64,000 bases of DNA from an uncultured Pelagibacteraceae bacterium (GTDB lineage Bacteria; Pseudomonadota; Alphaproteobacteria; Pelagibacterales; Pelagibacteraceae): the NCBI GenBank assembly GCA_902590535.1, contig CACIXF010000002.1:109474-173473 (forward strand), in the 5' to 3' direction. Position 1 is the first letter of the stretch. Each line of letters starts with the position of its first letter. Shown one piece after another: positions 1 to 11,634 of this stretch. The position numbers and the translations under genes are program-made. The notes under the pieces are model-generated. The model was not told the DNA's origin and did not search any database. It saw only the letters and a list, made by a program, of their open reading frames with translations.

Positions 1-2
1 GA

Positions 3-674
3 TTGTTATTTGCTAGACAAACATTTGCATTAATTGATGATAAAATAAAATTCATTATTAAAAAAAGGGATGGTTCAAAAGTAAAAAAAGGTTCTTTAGT
101 TGCTTCAATTAAAGGAAAGGCAAAAAATATTCTAATTGCCGAAAGAGTTGCTTTAAATTTTTTATCTCATATCTCTGGAATAGCGTCTAAAACAAATGAG
201 TTTGTTAAATTAGCTGGAAAAAAAACTAAAATTTGTTGTACAAGAAAAACAATTCCAAACTTAAGAGTAATCCAAAAATATGCTGTTAAATTAGGAGGTG
301 GTACAAATCATAGATTTAATTTAAGTGATGAATATTTAATTAAAGATAATCATATAGCTAGCTCAGATTTAAGGAGCTTAGTGTTAAATGCTATAAGAAA
401 TAAAAAAGGAAAAAAAATTACAGTTGAGGTTGATACAATTAAACAACTTAAGTCAATTTTAGGTCTAAAATTTAATACTGTTCTACTAGATAACATGAGT
501 ATTAAAAATTTAAGAGATTGTGTAAAAATTGCTAAAAAATATTACGAAACTGAGGCGTCAGGTAATGTTACTTTAAAAACTGTAAAGATCATTGCATCTA
601 CTGGCGTTGACAGAATTTCTGTTGGAAGTATTACGCACAGTGCTTCTGCTGTTGACTTTAAGTTAGAAATTTAA
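3..674 (+). CDS. nadC: Nicotinate-nucleotide pyrophosphorylase (quinolinate phosphoribosyltransferase), probably 5'-truncated by window edge
   Basis: ORF with QPRTase motifs (AERVALNFLSHISGIAS, CTRKTIPNLRVIQKYAVKLGGGTNHRFNLSD, IKDNH, ASGNVT). Confidence 0.93.
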   Translation: MLFARQTFALIDDKIKFIIKKRDGSKVKKGSLVASIKGKAKNILIAERVALNFLSHISGIASKTNEFVKLAGKKTKICCTRKTIPNLRVIQKYAVKLGGGTNHRFNLSDEYLIKDNHIASSDLRSLVLNAIRNKKGKKITVEVDTIKQLKSILGLKFNTVLLDNMSIKNLRDCVKIAKKYYETEASGNVTLKTVKIIASTGVDRISVGSITHSASAVDFKLEI

Positions 675-1042
675 TTCACAAACTTTGATAGATCTGGCTT
701 AAAATAGTTTGGACCTTTCATAACTTTCCCTGATTCATTATAAATAGGTTTTCCATTTTCATCTAACTTGCTCATATTTGAATTTTGAACCTCATCAAAA
801 CATTTATCCAAATCAATTCCAAATGCGTGACCTGCTCCATAAGTTACATATAAAATATCTGTAAGCGCGTCAGCTACCTCTAATAAGTCCTTATTATTCA
901 TAGCTTCTGTTAGCTCCTCTAGTTCTTCTTTAATCAAATCTATTCTTAGTTTATTTATTTTATCAGTACTAAACGAAGGTTTGGTTTTCACTTCCTGGCC
1001 AAAAGTTTTCATGAAAGTGCCAACTTTACTAAAATTTGACAT
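671..1042 (-). CDS. MazG-like / phosphoribosyl-ATP pyrophosphohydrolase-like nucleotide pyrophosphohydrolase
   Basis: EELEELTEAMNNKDLLEVADALTDILYVTYGAGHAFG resembles the EExxE...ExxD MazG/PRA-PH metal-binding pattern. Confidence 0.75.
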   Translation of the reverse strand: MSNFSKVGTFMKTFGQEVKTKPSFSTDKINKLRIDLIKEELEELTEAMNNKDLLEVADALTDILYVTYGAGHAFGIDLDKCFDEVQNSNMSKLDENGKPIYNESGKVMKGPNYFKPDLSKFVN

Positions 1043-1109
1043 AATGCTCCTGTATGTTTTTAAAAATTTATTGTATGTTAATAATTATTTGTTACTTAAA
1101 AATTAATCA

Positions 1110-2498
1110 ATGAAATTAAGAAAAGAATTTGACAGTATTGGAAACATTAATGTCCCGAATGATAAATATTGGGGTGCATCAACTCAAAGATCTAATAAAT
1201 ATTTTAATATTGGAAAAATCTTAGTAAATATTTCAATTATTAAATCAATAGCTATTATTAAAAGATCAGCCGCTATAGTACATGCTAAAGATAAATTAAT
1301 TGATGGTAAAATTTCGAAAGCAATAATCAAAGCTTCAGATGAAGTAATTAAAGGTAAATTAGATGAAAATTTTCCTTTAAAGGTTTGGCAGACAGGTTCG
1401 GGCACACAAACGAATATGAATGTAAATGAAGTTATTGCTAATAGAGCTATAGAAATTTTAGGGGGAAAAAAAGGTACTAAAAAACCTGTTCATCCAAATG
1501 ATCACGTAAACAAATCTCAATCTACAAATGATGTTTTTCCAACAGCAATGCACATCTCTGTTGCTAAAGAAACTATTTCTAAAATGCTACCAAGTTTAAA
1601 AATTTTAGAAAAGGAACTTAAAAGAAAATCTAATGAATTTAAAAACATAGTTAAAATTGGAAGAACTCATTTACAAGATGCTACTCCACTATCTCTTGGA
1701 CAGGAGTTTTCTGGATATCATTTTCAAGTTAAAAAAAGTATTGAAAGAATAGAATATGCTTTGAAAGAAATATTATTTCTAGCTCAAGGAGGTACGGCTG
1801 TTGGTACTGGAATAAATTCAAGGAAAAATTTTGATAAAAAAATTGTCAAAGAAATTGCAAAATTTACAAAATTAAAATTCAAACCTGCACCAAATAAATT
1901 TGCAGAGCTTGCTGCTCATGATGCAATTGTTAATTTTTCTGGTGCTCTTAATACCTGCGCAGTGGCGTTAATGAAAATATCTAACGATATTCGTTTTCTA
2001 GGTTCTGGCCCAAGAGCCGGATATGGAGAATTAATTCTTCCTGAAAATGAACCTGGTTCATCAATCATGCCTGGAAAAGTTAATCCAACGCAATGCGAAG
2101 CAGTTACTATGGTTTGTGTAAAAGTAATTGGAAACCACAATGGAATTACCATGGCTGGTTCTCATGGGCATTTTGAATTAAATGTTTTTAAGCCATTAAT
2201 TGCTCATAATATTTTACAATCAATCAACTTAATAACTGACAGTACAAAAAATTTTGCTCTGTATTGCATTAAAGGAATTAAAGCTAATAAAAAGAAAATC
2301 CAAGAACATCTAGATAATTCACTTATGCTAGTAACCGCTTTAGCTCCACATATTGGTTACGATAATGCAGCAAAGATAGCAAAAACTGCACTAAAAAATA
2401 ATACTACTTTAAAATATGAAACTTTAAAAACAGGGTTAATTAAAGAAAAAGATTACGATAAGGTAGTTGATCCTAAAAAAATGATCTATCCAGCATAA
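1110..2498 (+). CDS. fumC: Fumarate hydratase class II
   Basis: 462 aa; fumarase/aspartase signature [36 protein letters not shown]. Confidence 0.96.
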   Translation: MKLRKEFDSIGNINVPNDKYWGASTQRSNKYFNIGKILVNISIIKSIAIIKRSAAIVHAKDKLIDGKISKAIIKASDEVIKGKLDENFPLKVWQTGSGTQTNMNVNEVIANRAIEILGGKKGTKKPVHPNDHVNKSQSTNDVFPTAMHISVAKETISKMLPSLKILEKELKRKSNEFKNIVKIGRTHLQDATPLSLGQEFSGYHFQVKKSIERIEYALKEILFLAQGGTAVGTGINSRKNFDKKIVKEIAKFTKLKFKPAPNKFAELAAHDAIVNFSGALNTCAVALMKISNDIRFLGSGPRAGYGELILPENEPGSSIMPGKVNPTQCEAVTMVCVKVIGNHNGITMAGSHGHFELNVFKPLIAHNILQSINLITDSTKNFALYCIKGIKANKKKIQEHLDNSLMLVTALAPHIGYDNAAKIAKTALKNNTTLKYETLKTGLIKEKDYDKVVDPKKMIYPA

Positions 2499-3985
2499 CT
2501 CTTAATTGCTTCATTTAATAAGTTTTTAAAATAAATTTTATTTTGTAAATCATCTTTTTTTAAAATTATATTACTTAAAATTTTATTAATATTTTGATTA
2601 ATTTTGTTATCAATTTTAATATCCTTTAATTCAGCTATTTTCTGATCAAAATTATAAGTAAAATTTAAATCTATTTGATCAATTTTACCTCTATAATTTT
2701 TAGGTGTTAAAAGAAATTTGTATACCTTGTTATAATCTTTAACATTTATTTTTAATTTTCCGTCCAAAACTAACTCGCCATTTCTAACAAAAATTAAACT
2801 TTCCAATAATTCAAAATCTGCAAAATCTCTCCATTCAAATTTTGTCTTATCTGTATCGATTAAACCTTCTTGAATTTTTGAATTTAACTCAATATTTTTA
2901 AAATTAGAATTCTTATAAATAGTATTTGCATTAATATTCAATTTTAAATCAATGTTTTTATTATTAAATAATTCTGTTTTCAGAAGTTGAACTATAATAG
3001 CATTATTACCAAATAGATAATTCAAATTTATTTCATTTATGCTACCCTCTAAATTTGCAAAAAAAGGTTTGAAATTAAATTTGCCTTTATACGTAACATC
3101 TGGTTGATCAATTTTGTCAAATATATGAAAATCAAATGAATTTTGTTCAATTTTATAGTCTACAAGTCTTTTTATTTTGTTTAAATTAAACTTTGATTTA
3201 CCAATTTTTTTATTATTCTCAAAGACTAATTCATTTTCAATATTAAGTTTCATTAAATTAAGATTAATTGTAGATAAATTTTTCTTATTATCATCACTAA
3301 AATAAGATTCTAATGAAAAAGGAATATTAAATATTTCATTTTCTGAATAGAAAATATTTTTTAATTCTTTTGAGTCAAAATAATATTTCATCTTAAAAAT
3401 TTTGGTTATAAACAAAACTTCATCCTCAATATGTTTAAAAAAAATATTGCTGTTATTAATTATTATATCTCCGTCTTGGAAACTTCTGTTTAACAGATCT
3501 ATAAAGAAATTATAATTTTTTGTATTTAAATGAAAATTAGCATTTTCTAAAATTAAATCTCTCACACCGATATTTTTTAAAGAAAAAAGGTCATCAAATG
3601 AAATAAAAATTTTTAATTTACTAATTTTAGATATTTCTTTTTCATTATTAAAAATTTTAGAGTCTGTGATTATAAAATGAGGTTTTGGAAAAAAATTATA
3701 TTTTATATTTTTAGAAAATTTAAAATTTAGATCAAATCTTCTTTGAAGCTGATTTTTCAGCTCTTTTGAAACATCATTTTGATCATAAAAAGTGGGTAAT
3801 AATAAATAAGAAATAAAAACAACAAAAAGTGCGACAAAAGTTAAAATTATTTTATTATTTTTAAATAAAAAGCTTAGATTCTTAGAATTTAACTTGTTTA
3901 AATTTTTTTCTAAAAGATTATTAATAAAATTATTAATGTTTTTTAAATGTTTTACGAAAAAATTTGTTTTACTCATAACAATCAA
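2486..3985 (-). CDS. AsmA-like envelope protein (possible start at 3976)
   Basis: N-terminal TM then long low-complexity beta-rich protein with AsmA-like layout. Confidence 0.6.
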   Translation of the reverse strand: MIVMSKTNFFVKHLKNINNFINNLLEKNLNKLNSKNLSFLFKNNKIILTFVALFVVFISYLLLPTFYDQNDVSKELKNQLQRRFDLNFKFSKNIKYNFFPKPHFIITDSKIFNNEKEISKISKLKIFISFDDLFSLKNIGVRDLILENANFHLNTKNYNFFIDLLNRSFQDGDIIINNSNIFFKHIEDEVLFITKIFKMKYYFDSKELKNIFYSENEIFNIPFSLESYFSDDNKKNLSTINLNLMKLNIENELVFENNKKIGKSKFNLNKIKRLVDYKIEQNSFDFHIFDKIDQPDVTYKGKFNFKPFFANLEGSINEINLNYLFGNNAIIVQLLKTELFNNKNIDLKLNINANTIYKNSNFKNIELNSKIQEGLIDTDKTKFEWRDFADFELLESLIFVRNGELVLDGKLKINVKDYNKVYKFLLTPKNYRGKIDQIDLNFTYNFDQKIAELKDIKIDNKINQNINKILSNIILKKDDLQNKIYFKNLLNEAIKSYAG

Positions 3986-4010
3986 GAAATCTTATAAAGG
4001 ATTATTTTAA

Positions 4011-6047
4011 ATGATAAACAGAGATTATTTGAAAAATTTAAATGATGCCCAAAAAGAAGCTGTTCTTCATCTAGATGGCCCACTTTTGATTGTGGCTGGG
4101 GCCGGATCTGGAAAAACAAAAGTTTTAACTTCTAGAATTGCCAATATTATTAAAGAAAAAAAGGCATTTCCAAATCAAATCTTAGCAGTAACATTTACAA
4201 ATAAAGCTGCTAAAGAGATGCAAAACAGGGTTAGCAAAATACTTGGCTCCAAAGCAGTAGGACTTTCATGGCTAGGCACGTTTCATTCTATTTGTGCGAA
4301 ATTATTGCGAAAACATGCTTCAGCAGCAAGCCTAAATTCTAATTTTACCATAGTAGACACAGATGATCAAATCAGACTAGTAAAAAATATTTGTAAGGCT
4401 GAAAATATTGACATCAAACAGTTGTCTCCCAGGTTTATATTAGCAATAATTGATCGTTGGAAAAATAAAGGATTCTATCCAAATGAAGTGGTGATTAATA
4501 AAAAAGATCTTTATGAAAAAACAATTCTTCCACTATATAAAATTTATCAACAAAAATTAACTGACTTAAATTCTTGTGACTTTGGTGACCTCATATTGCA
4601 TGCTGTTAAAATTTTAGAATTCAATTCAGACATTAGAGAAATATATTCAAAAAATTTTAAATATATCCTTGTTGATGAATATCAAGATACGAATTTTATA
4701 CAAAGTAAATGGCTTAACCTATTGTCAGAAAAAAACAAAAATATTTGTTGTGTTGGAGATGACGATCAATCTATTTATAGCTGGAGAGGAGCAGAAATTA
4801 AAAATTTTTTAGAATTTGACCAAGTTTATGAAAATACAAGAGTAATTAGATTAGAACAAAATTATAGATCTTCGCAAAATATTTTAACAGTTGCTTCAAA
4901 TCTTATTTCTAATAATCAAAATAGGGTTGGTAAAACATTAATTACTACTATGGATGAGGGTGATTTAGTTAAATTAAACTGTTTTAAAAATGGTAAAGAT
5001 GAAGCAATAGGAGTTTCAGACGAAATAGAGAAAAATATAAAAAAAAAATTCTCTTATAATAACATCGCAATCCTAGTGAGAGCTATATTTCAAACACGTG
5101 AATTTGAAGAACGTTTCCTTAAAATTGGTATGCCTTATAGAATATTAGGTGGGACAAAGTTTTATGAAAGAGCTGAGATAAAAGATTGCGTGGCTTATCT
5201 AAGGTTGATTAACCAAGAAAAAGATGATCTTGCTTTTGAAAGAATTGTTAACAACCCAAAAAGATCAATAGGAGATAGCACCTTAAAAAATATTCATGAA
5301 TTTGCTAAGGAAAATAATTTAAATTTAGAAAGAGCTTCTATAAAAATGCTTGAACAAAATTTGATTAAACCAAAAGCTAAAATTGGTTTAAATTTATTTA
5401 TTAATTCTCTAAGTAAATGGAGAAATGATATAATAATCAAAAAATCAAACCACATTAAATTGTTACAAATTGTTTTAGACGAGTCTGGGTACTCAGCAAT
5501 GTTAAAAAATAAAAAAGATGTAGATAACGAAAATAGATTAGAAAATATAAAAGAGTTATTAAGTGCTATGAAAGAATTTGATAATTTAGAAAGTTTTTTA
5601 GAGCATGTATCTTTAGCAACTTCAATAGATCAAGAATGGGACGGTGAAAAAATTAATATGATGACAATGCATGCTGCAAAAGGATTGGAGTTTGATGTTG
5701 TCTTTCTTCCAGGCTGGGAAGAAGGTTTGTTTCCTCACCAAAAATCTATTGAGGAAAAAGGTCAAAATGGCTTAGAGGAAGAAAGACGCTTGGCCTATGT
5801 AGGAATTACTAGGGCTAAGAAAAAAGCTATAATATCTTTTTCTATGAATAGATTTTATCAAGGAGACTGGATAGACAGTATGGCCTCAAGGTTTATAGAA
5901 GAATTACCTGAAAAAAATATTGAGAAAAATTCTTTTTTTGATGAAGAAATGAGTAATGACGAAGATTTCGATTTTAATCAAGATTTTGAAATTGAAGAAG
6001 GCACTAGAAGTCCTGGGTGGATAAGATACCAGAAGAGAATTAAATGA
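4011..6047 (+). CDS. UvrD/PcrA-type superfamily 1 DNA helicase
   Basis: Walker A GAGSGKTKVLTSRI, DEYQDTN, GDDDQSIYSWRGA, TMHAAKGLEFDVVFLPG, YVGITRAKK. Confidence 0.95.
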   Translation: MINRDYLKNLNDAQKEAVLHLDGPLLIVAGAGSGKTKVLTSRIANIIKEKKAFPNQILAVTFTNKAAKEMQNRVSKILGSKAVGLSWLGTFHSICAKLLRKHASAASLNSNFTIVDTDDQIRLVKNICKAENIDIKQLSPRFILAIIDRWKNKGFYPNEVVINKKDLYEKTILPLYKIYQQKLTDLNSCDFGDLILHAVKILEFNSDIREIYSKNFKYILVDEYQDTNFIQSKWLNLLSEKNKNICCVGDDDQSIYSWRGAEIKNFLEFDQVYENTRVIRLEQNYRSSQNILTVASNLISNNQNRVGKTLITTMDEGDLVKLNCFKNGKDEAIGVSDEIEKNIKKKFSYNNIAILVRAIFQTREFEERFLKIGMPYRILGGTKFYERAEIKDCVAYLRLINQEKDDLAFERIVNNPKRSIGDSTLKNIHEFAKENNLNLERASIKMLEQNLIKPKAKIGLNLFINSLSKWRNDIIIKKSNHIKLLQIVLDESGYSAMLKNKKDVDNENRLENIKELLSAMKEFDNLESFLEHVSLATSIDQEWDGEKINMMTMHAAKGLEFDVVFLPGWEEGLFPHQKSIEEKGQNGLEEERRLAYVGITRAKKKAIISFSMNRFYQGDWIDSMASRFIEELPEKNIEKNSFFDEEMSNDEDFDFNQDFEIEEGTRSPGWIRYQKRIK

Positions 6048-7738
6048 TGAAAAACATTCAAATATTAAGAAAAAAATTTGAGAAACATAAAATTGACGGA
6101 TATATAATTCCAAAAAATGATGAATATTTTACTGAATATTCGAAAATTAATAGATTACAAATTATTTCAAATTTCAGTGGCTCTGCGGGATTAGCTATAA
6201 TATTAAAAAATAAAAACTATCTCTTTACTGATGGAAGATATACAATTCAAAGTCAGACTGAAAGTGGAAAAAATTTTAAAATTCTTGGATTTGAAAAATT
6301 ATTAAACTGTAATTTATTTAAAAATTTAACCTTAGGCATTGATCCAAAATTATTTACAAATTCTCAAATTAAAAAATTTTTTTTAAAAAACAATAAAATT
6401 AAATGCATAAATAAAAATTTAATTGATGAGATTAAAAAACAAAGAGAGAACTTTAAAATCCCTTTTTTTTCATTAAATCAAAATATCGTCGGTGAGAGTA
6501 CCATTTCAAAAATTAAAAAAATTTCAAAATATCTAAAAAAAAATAAATCAGATTATATTTTTATAAGTGCTCCAGAAAATGTTGCATGGATATTAAATAT
6601 TAGAGGAGGAGATGGACCGAATAGCCCTATTCCCAATTCAAGATTAATAATAAGCAAAACAAAAAAAATATTATTAATCAGTAAAATGGAAAAGTGTAGA
6701 AACTTAATAAAAAATAAAACAATTAAATTAAATCAATTTTTAGATATAAATAAATTACCGGATAAATTATTTAAACTTAAAGGAAAAAAATTCATTATTG
6801 ATGATAAATCATGTTCAATTTTTTACGAAAAACTAATTAATTCAAAATTTAAAATTGTTAATAGAGAAGACCCTTCTTATCTTTTAAAAGCAATAAAAAA
6901 TAAAGTAGAAATTAATAATATGATTAAAGCCCATATTTTAGATGGAGTAGCCTTAACAAAATTTATTTATTGGATTAAAGAAATTAATAAAAATAAAATT
7001 ACTGAAGTAGAAGCAGCTAAAAAATTAGAAAGATTTAGAAAAATGAATAAAAGTTTTCTTTATCCAAGTTTTGATACAATTGCAGGTTCAGGTAAAAATG
7101 GTGCTATTGTACATTATCGTGCAAAAAAAGAAAATTGTAGTAGTATCAATAAAAAAGATATTTTTCTTTGCGATTCAGGTGGACAATATAAATACGGTAC
7201 AACAGATGTAACAAGAACAATTTGCTTTACCAATCAAAGTCAAAAAATAAAAAATATTTTTACTAAAGTTTTAAAAGGACATATTGCTGTTGCAACAACT
7301 AATATTAATAAAAATAATATTGGAAAAAAAATTGACAAAAGAGCAAGACAATTTTTAAAAGAGAGCAATTTAGATTATACGCATGGTACTGGCCATGGGG
7401 TTGGTTTTTTTCTAAATGTTCATGAGGGGCCACAATCAATAACAAAAATAAACAAAGTTAAAATAAAACCAGGAATGGTTTTAAGTAATGAACCTGGTTA
7501 CTATAAAAAGAACTATTTTGGAATAAGAATAGAAAATTTAGTTTATGTAGACAAAAAAAATGGAAAAGTATTTTTTAAAAATTTAACAATGGCACCCATT
7601 GAAAAAGACTTAATTAATTTTGATTTGATGACAGTTTCCGAGAAAAATTATTTATTTAAATATCATTTAGATGTTTACTCAAAAATTTCAAAATATTTAA
7701 ATAAAAAAGAAAAAAAATGGTTAGCTAGTCTTATTTAA
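6044..7738 (+). CDS. pepP: M24-family Xaa-Pro aminopeptidase
   Basis: 564 aa; creatinase N domain plus M24 motifs (DSGGQYKYGTTDVTRTI, GTGHGVGFFLNVHEGP, NEPGYY). Confidence 0.88.
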   Translation: MMKNIQILRKKFEKHKIDGYIIPKNDEYFTEYSKINRLQIISNFSGSAGLAIILKNKNYLFTDGRYTIQSQTESGKNFKILGFEKLLNCNLFKNLTLGIDPKLFTNSQIKKFFLKNNKIKCINKNLIDEIKKQRENFKIPFFSLNQNIVGESTISKIKKISKYLKKNKSDYIFISAPENVAWILNIRGGDGPNSPIPNSRLIISKTKKILLISKMEKCRNLIKNKTIKLNQFLDINKLPDKLFKLKGKKFIIDDKSCSIFYEKLINSKFKIVNREDPSYLLKAIKNKVEINNMIKAHILDGVALTKFIYWIKEINKNKITEVEAAKKLERFRKMNKSFLYPSFDTIAGSGKNGAIVHYRAKKENCSSINKKDIFLCDSGGQYKYGTTDVTRTICFTNQSQKIKNIFTKVLKGHIAVATTNINKNNIGKKIDKRARQFLKESNLDYTHGTGHGVGFFLNVHEGPQSITKINKVKIKPGMVLSNEPGYYKKNYFGIRIENLVYVDKKNGKVFFKNLTMAPIEKDLINFDLMTVSEKNYLFKYHLDVYSKISKYLNKKEKKWLASLI

Positions 7739-9760
7739 AATTTTTAAAAACTCATCTTGATTTATAATTTTAATTTTAAGTTCTTTCGCACTCTCTACTT
7801 TTCTTTTAGTTGGTTTTTCGCCGATAATTAAATAATTAAGTTTCTTTGACACAATACTTGCTGTAATACCTGAATTTTCCTCAATTAGCGATTTTGCTTC
7901 TGCTCTACTAATACCATTTAATTTTCCAGTTACTAAAAATGATTGATTTTTGAGCAGGCCATTATTTTTTATGATTGAGGCATTTTTTACTATTAAAATT
8001 TTTTCTAACTCATTCAACACTTGTAAATTTATTTCATTTCCAAAAAACCTTTTAATTGATTTTACTTGTGTTTCGCCAATCCCATCAATATTTAATAAAT
8101 CTTCATATTTTTTTGTTTTAGATAGGTTTTTAAATTTTGAAAAAGATACAAAATGTTTAGACAATAATTTTGCATTTTCCAATCCTATGTGCCTTATACC
8201 TAAGGAATATATAAATCTTTCCAAAGATATATTTTTTTTTTGATCTATAGAATACTTTAAATTTTTAACAGATAATGCTCCCCAACCTTCAAGTTTTTCT
8301 ACCTTATCATAATCTAATTGGAATATATCTTGCGGAAATTTTATAAATTTTAATTTATAAAATCCTTCAATTATTTTTTTTCCTAAACCATCTATATTAA
8401 ATGCTTCTTTAGAAACAAAATGTTTTAATTTTTCAATTGAAATTTTTTTACAATAATAATCCTCACTAGAACACCTCCTAACAGCATCAGTTTTCTTTGT
8501 TAAAGTATTAAATTCCTTAATTGTTTCTGATCCACATGAAGGGCATTTATTTGGAAATTCAAATTTTTTGCTATTTTTTAATCTTTTAGTCGTATCAACT
8601 GAAAGTATATGAGGTATAACATCACCTGCTCTTTCTATAACAGCTGTATCACCAATTCTTATATCTTTTCTATTTATCTCATCTTCATTATGCAGTGTTG
8701 CATTAGATACAATAACTCCTCCAATATTTATAGGTTTAATTTTTGCAACTGGAGTTAATGCTCCAGTTCTGCCAACTTGGATTTCAATATCTAGTATTTT
8801 AGAAACTGCTTTATTAGATGAAAATTTATGAGCAATTGCCCATCTTGGGGCACTAGCTACATTCCCCAATCTTTTTTGCATAGCAAAATCGTTAACTTTA
8901 TAAACTATACCATCTATATCAAAGTTTAAGTTTGCTCTTTTTTTTTCAATTTCATTATAGTTTTTAATTAAATTTTTTACTCCACAAATTATTTTATTTA
9001 ATGGATTTGTTTTAAATCCCCATTCACTTAATTTTTTAATAAAATCAGATTGGTTTTCTACCAACAATCCTTTTTCGTATCCGAAAGTATATGCAATAAA
9101 CTTCAATGGGATTTTTTGCGTATCATTTGGATTTTTTTGTCTTAGAGAGCCAGACGCTGCATTTCTAGGATTTGCAAATTTGTAATTTAAATTTGCAAAG
9201 TCGCTATTTTGAATAAACACCTCTCCTCTAATATCTATTTCTTCAGGAAAATCTTTAGATGAAATTACTTTTGGAATATCGCTTATAGTTGCAAGATTTT
9301 CTGTAATATCTTCTCCCTCTTTTCCATCTCCTCTAGAAAGTCCCTTATAAAATTTTCTATTTTTATATGTTAAAGAAGCAGATATCCCATCAATTTTAGG
9401 TTCTGCATTATAGTAAATTTTAATTTTTTCTTCTAATGATAAAAAATTTTTAATTTTTTTTTCAAAATTATCTAAATCTTTTTCAGAAAAAGCATTGCCT
9501 AAAGAGAGCATTGGAACTTTATGAGCAACTTTTTTAAAATTTTTTGAAGGTTTAAAACCTACGTTTTCTGATGGAGAAAATTTAGAATTTAGAAAAGAAT
9601 GATTTTTTTCTAATTTTAAAATATCTTTTTTCAAGGTATCATAAACGTCGTCAGATACTAAAGATATATTTTTATCATAATAACTCTCGTTATATTTTTT
9701 TATTAGTTTTATTTTAAAACTATAATTTTTTTTGATTGTTTTTTTTTCCATCTCATTCAA
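7721..9760 (-). CDS. ligA: NAD-dependent DNA ligase
   Basis: 679 aa; adenylation motif EPKIDGIS, CPSCGS zinc finger, HhH and BRCT regions. Confidence 0.95.
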   Translation of the reverse strand: MNEMEKKTIKKNYSFKIKLIKKYNESYYDKNISLVSDDVYDTLKKDILKLEKNHSFLNSKFSPSENVGFKPSKNFKKVAHKVPMLSLGNAFSEKDLDNFEKKIKNFLSLEEKIKIYYNAEPKIDGISASLTYKNRKFYKGLSRGDGKEGEDITENLATISDIPKVISSKDFPEEIDIRGEVFIQNSDFANLNYKFANPRNAASGSLRQKNPNDTQKIPLKFIAYTFGYEKGLLVENQSDFIKKLSEWGFKTNPLNKIICGVKNLIKNYNEIEKKRANLNFDIDGIVYKVNDFAMQKRLGNVASAPRWAIAHKFSSNKAVSKILDIEIQVGRTGALTPVAKIKPINIGGVIVSNATLHNEDEINRKDIRIGDTAVIERAGDVIPHILSVDTTKRLKNSKKFEFPNKCPSCGSETIKEFNTLTKKTDAVRRCSSEDYYCKKISIEKLKHFVSKEAFNIDGLGKKIIEGFYKLKFIKFPQDIFQLDYDKVEKLEGWGALSVKNLKYSIDQKKNISLERFIYSLGIRHIGLENAKLLSKHFVSFSKFKNLSKTKKYEDLLNIDGIGETQVKSIKRFFGNEINLQVLNELEKILIVKNASIIKNNGLLKNQSFLVTGKLNGISRAEAKSLIEENSGITASIVSKKLNYLIIGEKPTKRKVESAKELKIKIINQDEFLKILNKTS

Positions 9761-10598
9761 TAAGAGTTTTGAATTTTCTCAATATAAAATTACTTTTTTT
9801 ATTTTTTTTCAAATTTTCTTTCTTTTGATTTTCATAAGTTTTATCAAATAATGAATAGGATTTTTCGTACCATAATGATGATTGATAATTATATCCTAAT
9901 AAATTGGCGTACTTTAATGACTCTTCCTTAAGGCCTAAAATATAATATATTTCAACTAATCTATGTAAAGCTTCCTCGGTATAAATTGTTTGATCAAACT
10001 CATCAATAACTCTCTTAAACCTGTTGATTGCTGGTATCCATTTTTTTCTATCAAAATAATACCTTCCAAGATAAATTTCTTTGGAAGCAAGAATGTCTTC
10101 AATAGCATCTAATTTGAATTCAGCATCTAGCGCATATTCGGTATTTGGAAACTTCTTAATTAATTCTAAAAAAGTTTTTTTTGAATTAATTATAGATTGT
10201 AAATCTTTTTTCTCATCTACAATTTGCTCATAGTAAGAAATACCTAACAAATAATATGCATAACTCAAATCTTTGTGATTTTTATAAATTTTAATAAATC
10301 GAATTAATTCTGCAATTGCATCTTCATAATAATCTTGTTTATAATACGAATACGCTGCCATCAGAGCTGATTTAGGTGCCCAATCTGATTGTGGAAAAAG
10401 TATTTCTGCCTCATTAAATTTTTTTGCAGCAAAAAGAACATCATTGACTTCTAAAGCTTTAACGCCTTCGTTATATGCTTCTTGGACTTGAAGTTCCAAA
10501 CTTTTCTCTTTTATAACAGATTTTTTTATTTCTTTTTTTGAGCAAGATATAACAAAAAGTGCTAAAACTAATATAATCAAAAAATTTTTTGAATTCAT
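9753..10598 (-). CDS. bamD: Outer membrane assembly lipoprotein BamD
   Basis: Lipobox-like LFVISCSKKE, TPR-like repeats (YNEGVKALEVNDVLFAAKKFNEAEILFPQSDWAPKSALM). Confidence 0.87.
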   Translation of the reverse strand: MNSKNFLIILVLALFVISCSKKEIKKSVIKEKSLELQVQEAYNEGVKALEVNDVLFAAKKFNEAEILFPQSDWAPKSALMAAYSYYKQDYYEDAIAELIRFIKIYKNHKDLSYAYYLLGISYYEQIVDEKKDLQSIINSKKTFLELIKKFPNTEYALDAEFKLDAIEDILASKEIYLGRYYFDRKKWIPAINRFKRVIDEFDQTIYTEEALHRLVEIYYILGLKEESLKYANLLGYNYQSSLWYEKSYSLFDKTYENQKKENLKKNKKSNFILRKFKTLIE

Positions 10599-10649
10599 AA
10601 TGAGTTAGTACTTTTATATAAGAATTTTTGAAATTTATCCTTAATTTAT

Positions 10650-11573
10650 TTAAGCTATAGATCTGAGGATGTTTCTATTAATTAAAGTATGTGAAAGATT
10701 TTTTTCTTTTATTTCTAAAACTGAAAAATTTTCATTATTTTCAAAAACTTTTCTTAATAATTGATTAGTTAAGAAATGACCACCACGTGAACATTTTACA
10801 GATGCAACCATTCTGTAACCAGTTGTGTATAAATCTCCAATACAATCAAGTATTTTATGGTTAACAAATTCCTTTTCATTTCTTAAACCACCAGGATTTA
10901 AAATTTCATTATCTTTAACTACTATCGCATTATCTAAACTTCCACCTTTAGCTAAACCGTTTTTTTTTATTAACTCAATATCTTCAAATAAACAAAAAGT
11001 TCTAGAGTTATAAACATCTGTAAGGTCATCCTCATAAACTTTAAATTTATTTCTTTGATTACCAATTATTTTATTTTTATAATTAAGTTCAAAATCTATA
11101 TCCAAGGTTAATGTTGCGGGTTTGATAGAAATATATCTATTGCCATCAATAAATTTGATTTCTTTATTTATTTTTATAATCTTTATAGGGGTATCACTAA
11201 TTTTAATTCCAGCTAAAATAATCTTCTCAATAAAATTTTTAGCTGACCCATCTAAAATTGGAACTTCCTCGTTATCTATTTCAATCAAAGCATTATCAAT
11301 CCCTAAACCAAATAATGCACCCATTAAATGTTCTATAGTTGAAACTTTAACTCCAAATTCATTTTCGATAGTTGTGTTCAGTGATGTGCTTGTTACATTC
11401 ATAAAACTAGGATAGACAAAATTGTTATTTTCTAAATCAACTCTTTTAAAAACAATACCTGAATTTGGTTCACCTGGCTTTATACATAAATTTACATTAT
11501 GACCACTATGAAGAGCAATTCCGCTGAATAAAACATTAGATTTAACTGTTTTTTGAGTTAGATATGACATCAA
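10650..11573 (-). CDS. lpxC: UDP-3-O-acyl-N-acetylglucosamine deacetylase
   Basis: SGIALHSGHNV, STIEHLMGALFGLGIDNALIEIDNEEVPILDGSA, NHKILDCIGDLY. Confidence 0.96.
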   Translation of the reverse strand: MMSYLTQKTVKSNVLFSGIALHSGHNVNLCIKPGEPNSGIVFKRVDLENNNFVYPSFMNVTSTSLNTTIENEFGVKVSTIEHLMGALFGLGIDNALIEIDNEEVPILDGSAKNFIEKIILAGIKISDTPIKIIKINKEIKFIDGNRYISIKPATLTLDIDFELNYKNKIIGNQRNKFKVYEDDLTDVYNSRTFCLFEDIELIKKNGLAKGGSLDNAIVVKDNEILNPGGLRNEKEFVNHKILDCIGDLYTTGYRMVASVKCSRGGHFLTNQLLRKVFENNENFSVLEIKEKNLSHTLINRNILRSIA

Positions 11574-11634
11574 ATGTTTGTAAATCTAATTACAGATAAT
11601 TTAAAAACAACTAATGTTACCGTAAAAAACAGTT

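Noticed and set aside
1184-1405. Antisense ORF in fumC; similar antisense ORFs at 1916-2152, 5904-6113, 7950-8243, 10825-11013, 11122-11415, 15096-15302, 22084-22269, 30102-30425, 33722-33919, 34452-34640, 39764-40063, 41228-41524, 41570-41830, 48396-48647, 49137-49370, 54585-54785, 54859-55047, 55414-55596, 56882-57124, 60052-60267, 60422-60688, 61959-62264
   Set aside because: Opposite confident core genes; chance open frames, no domain-like sequence.
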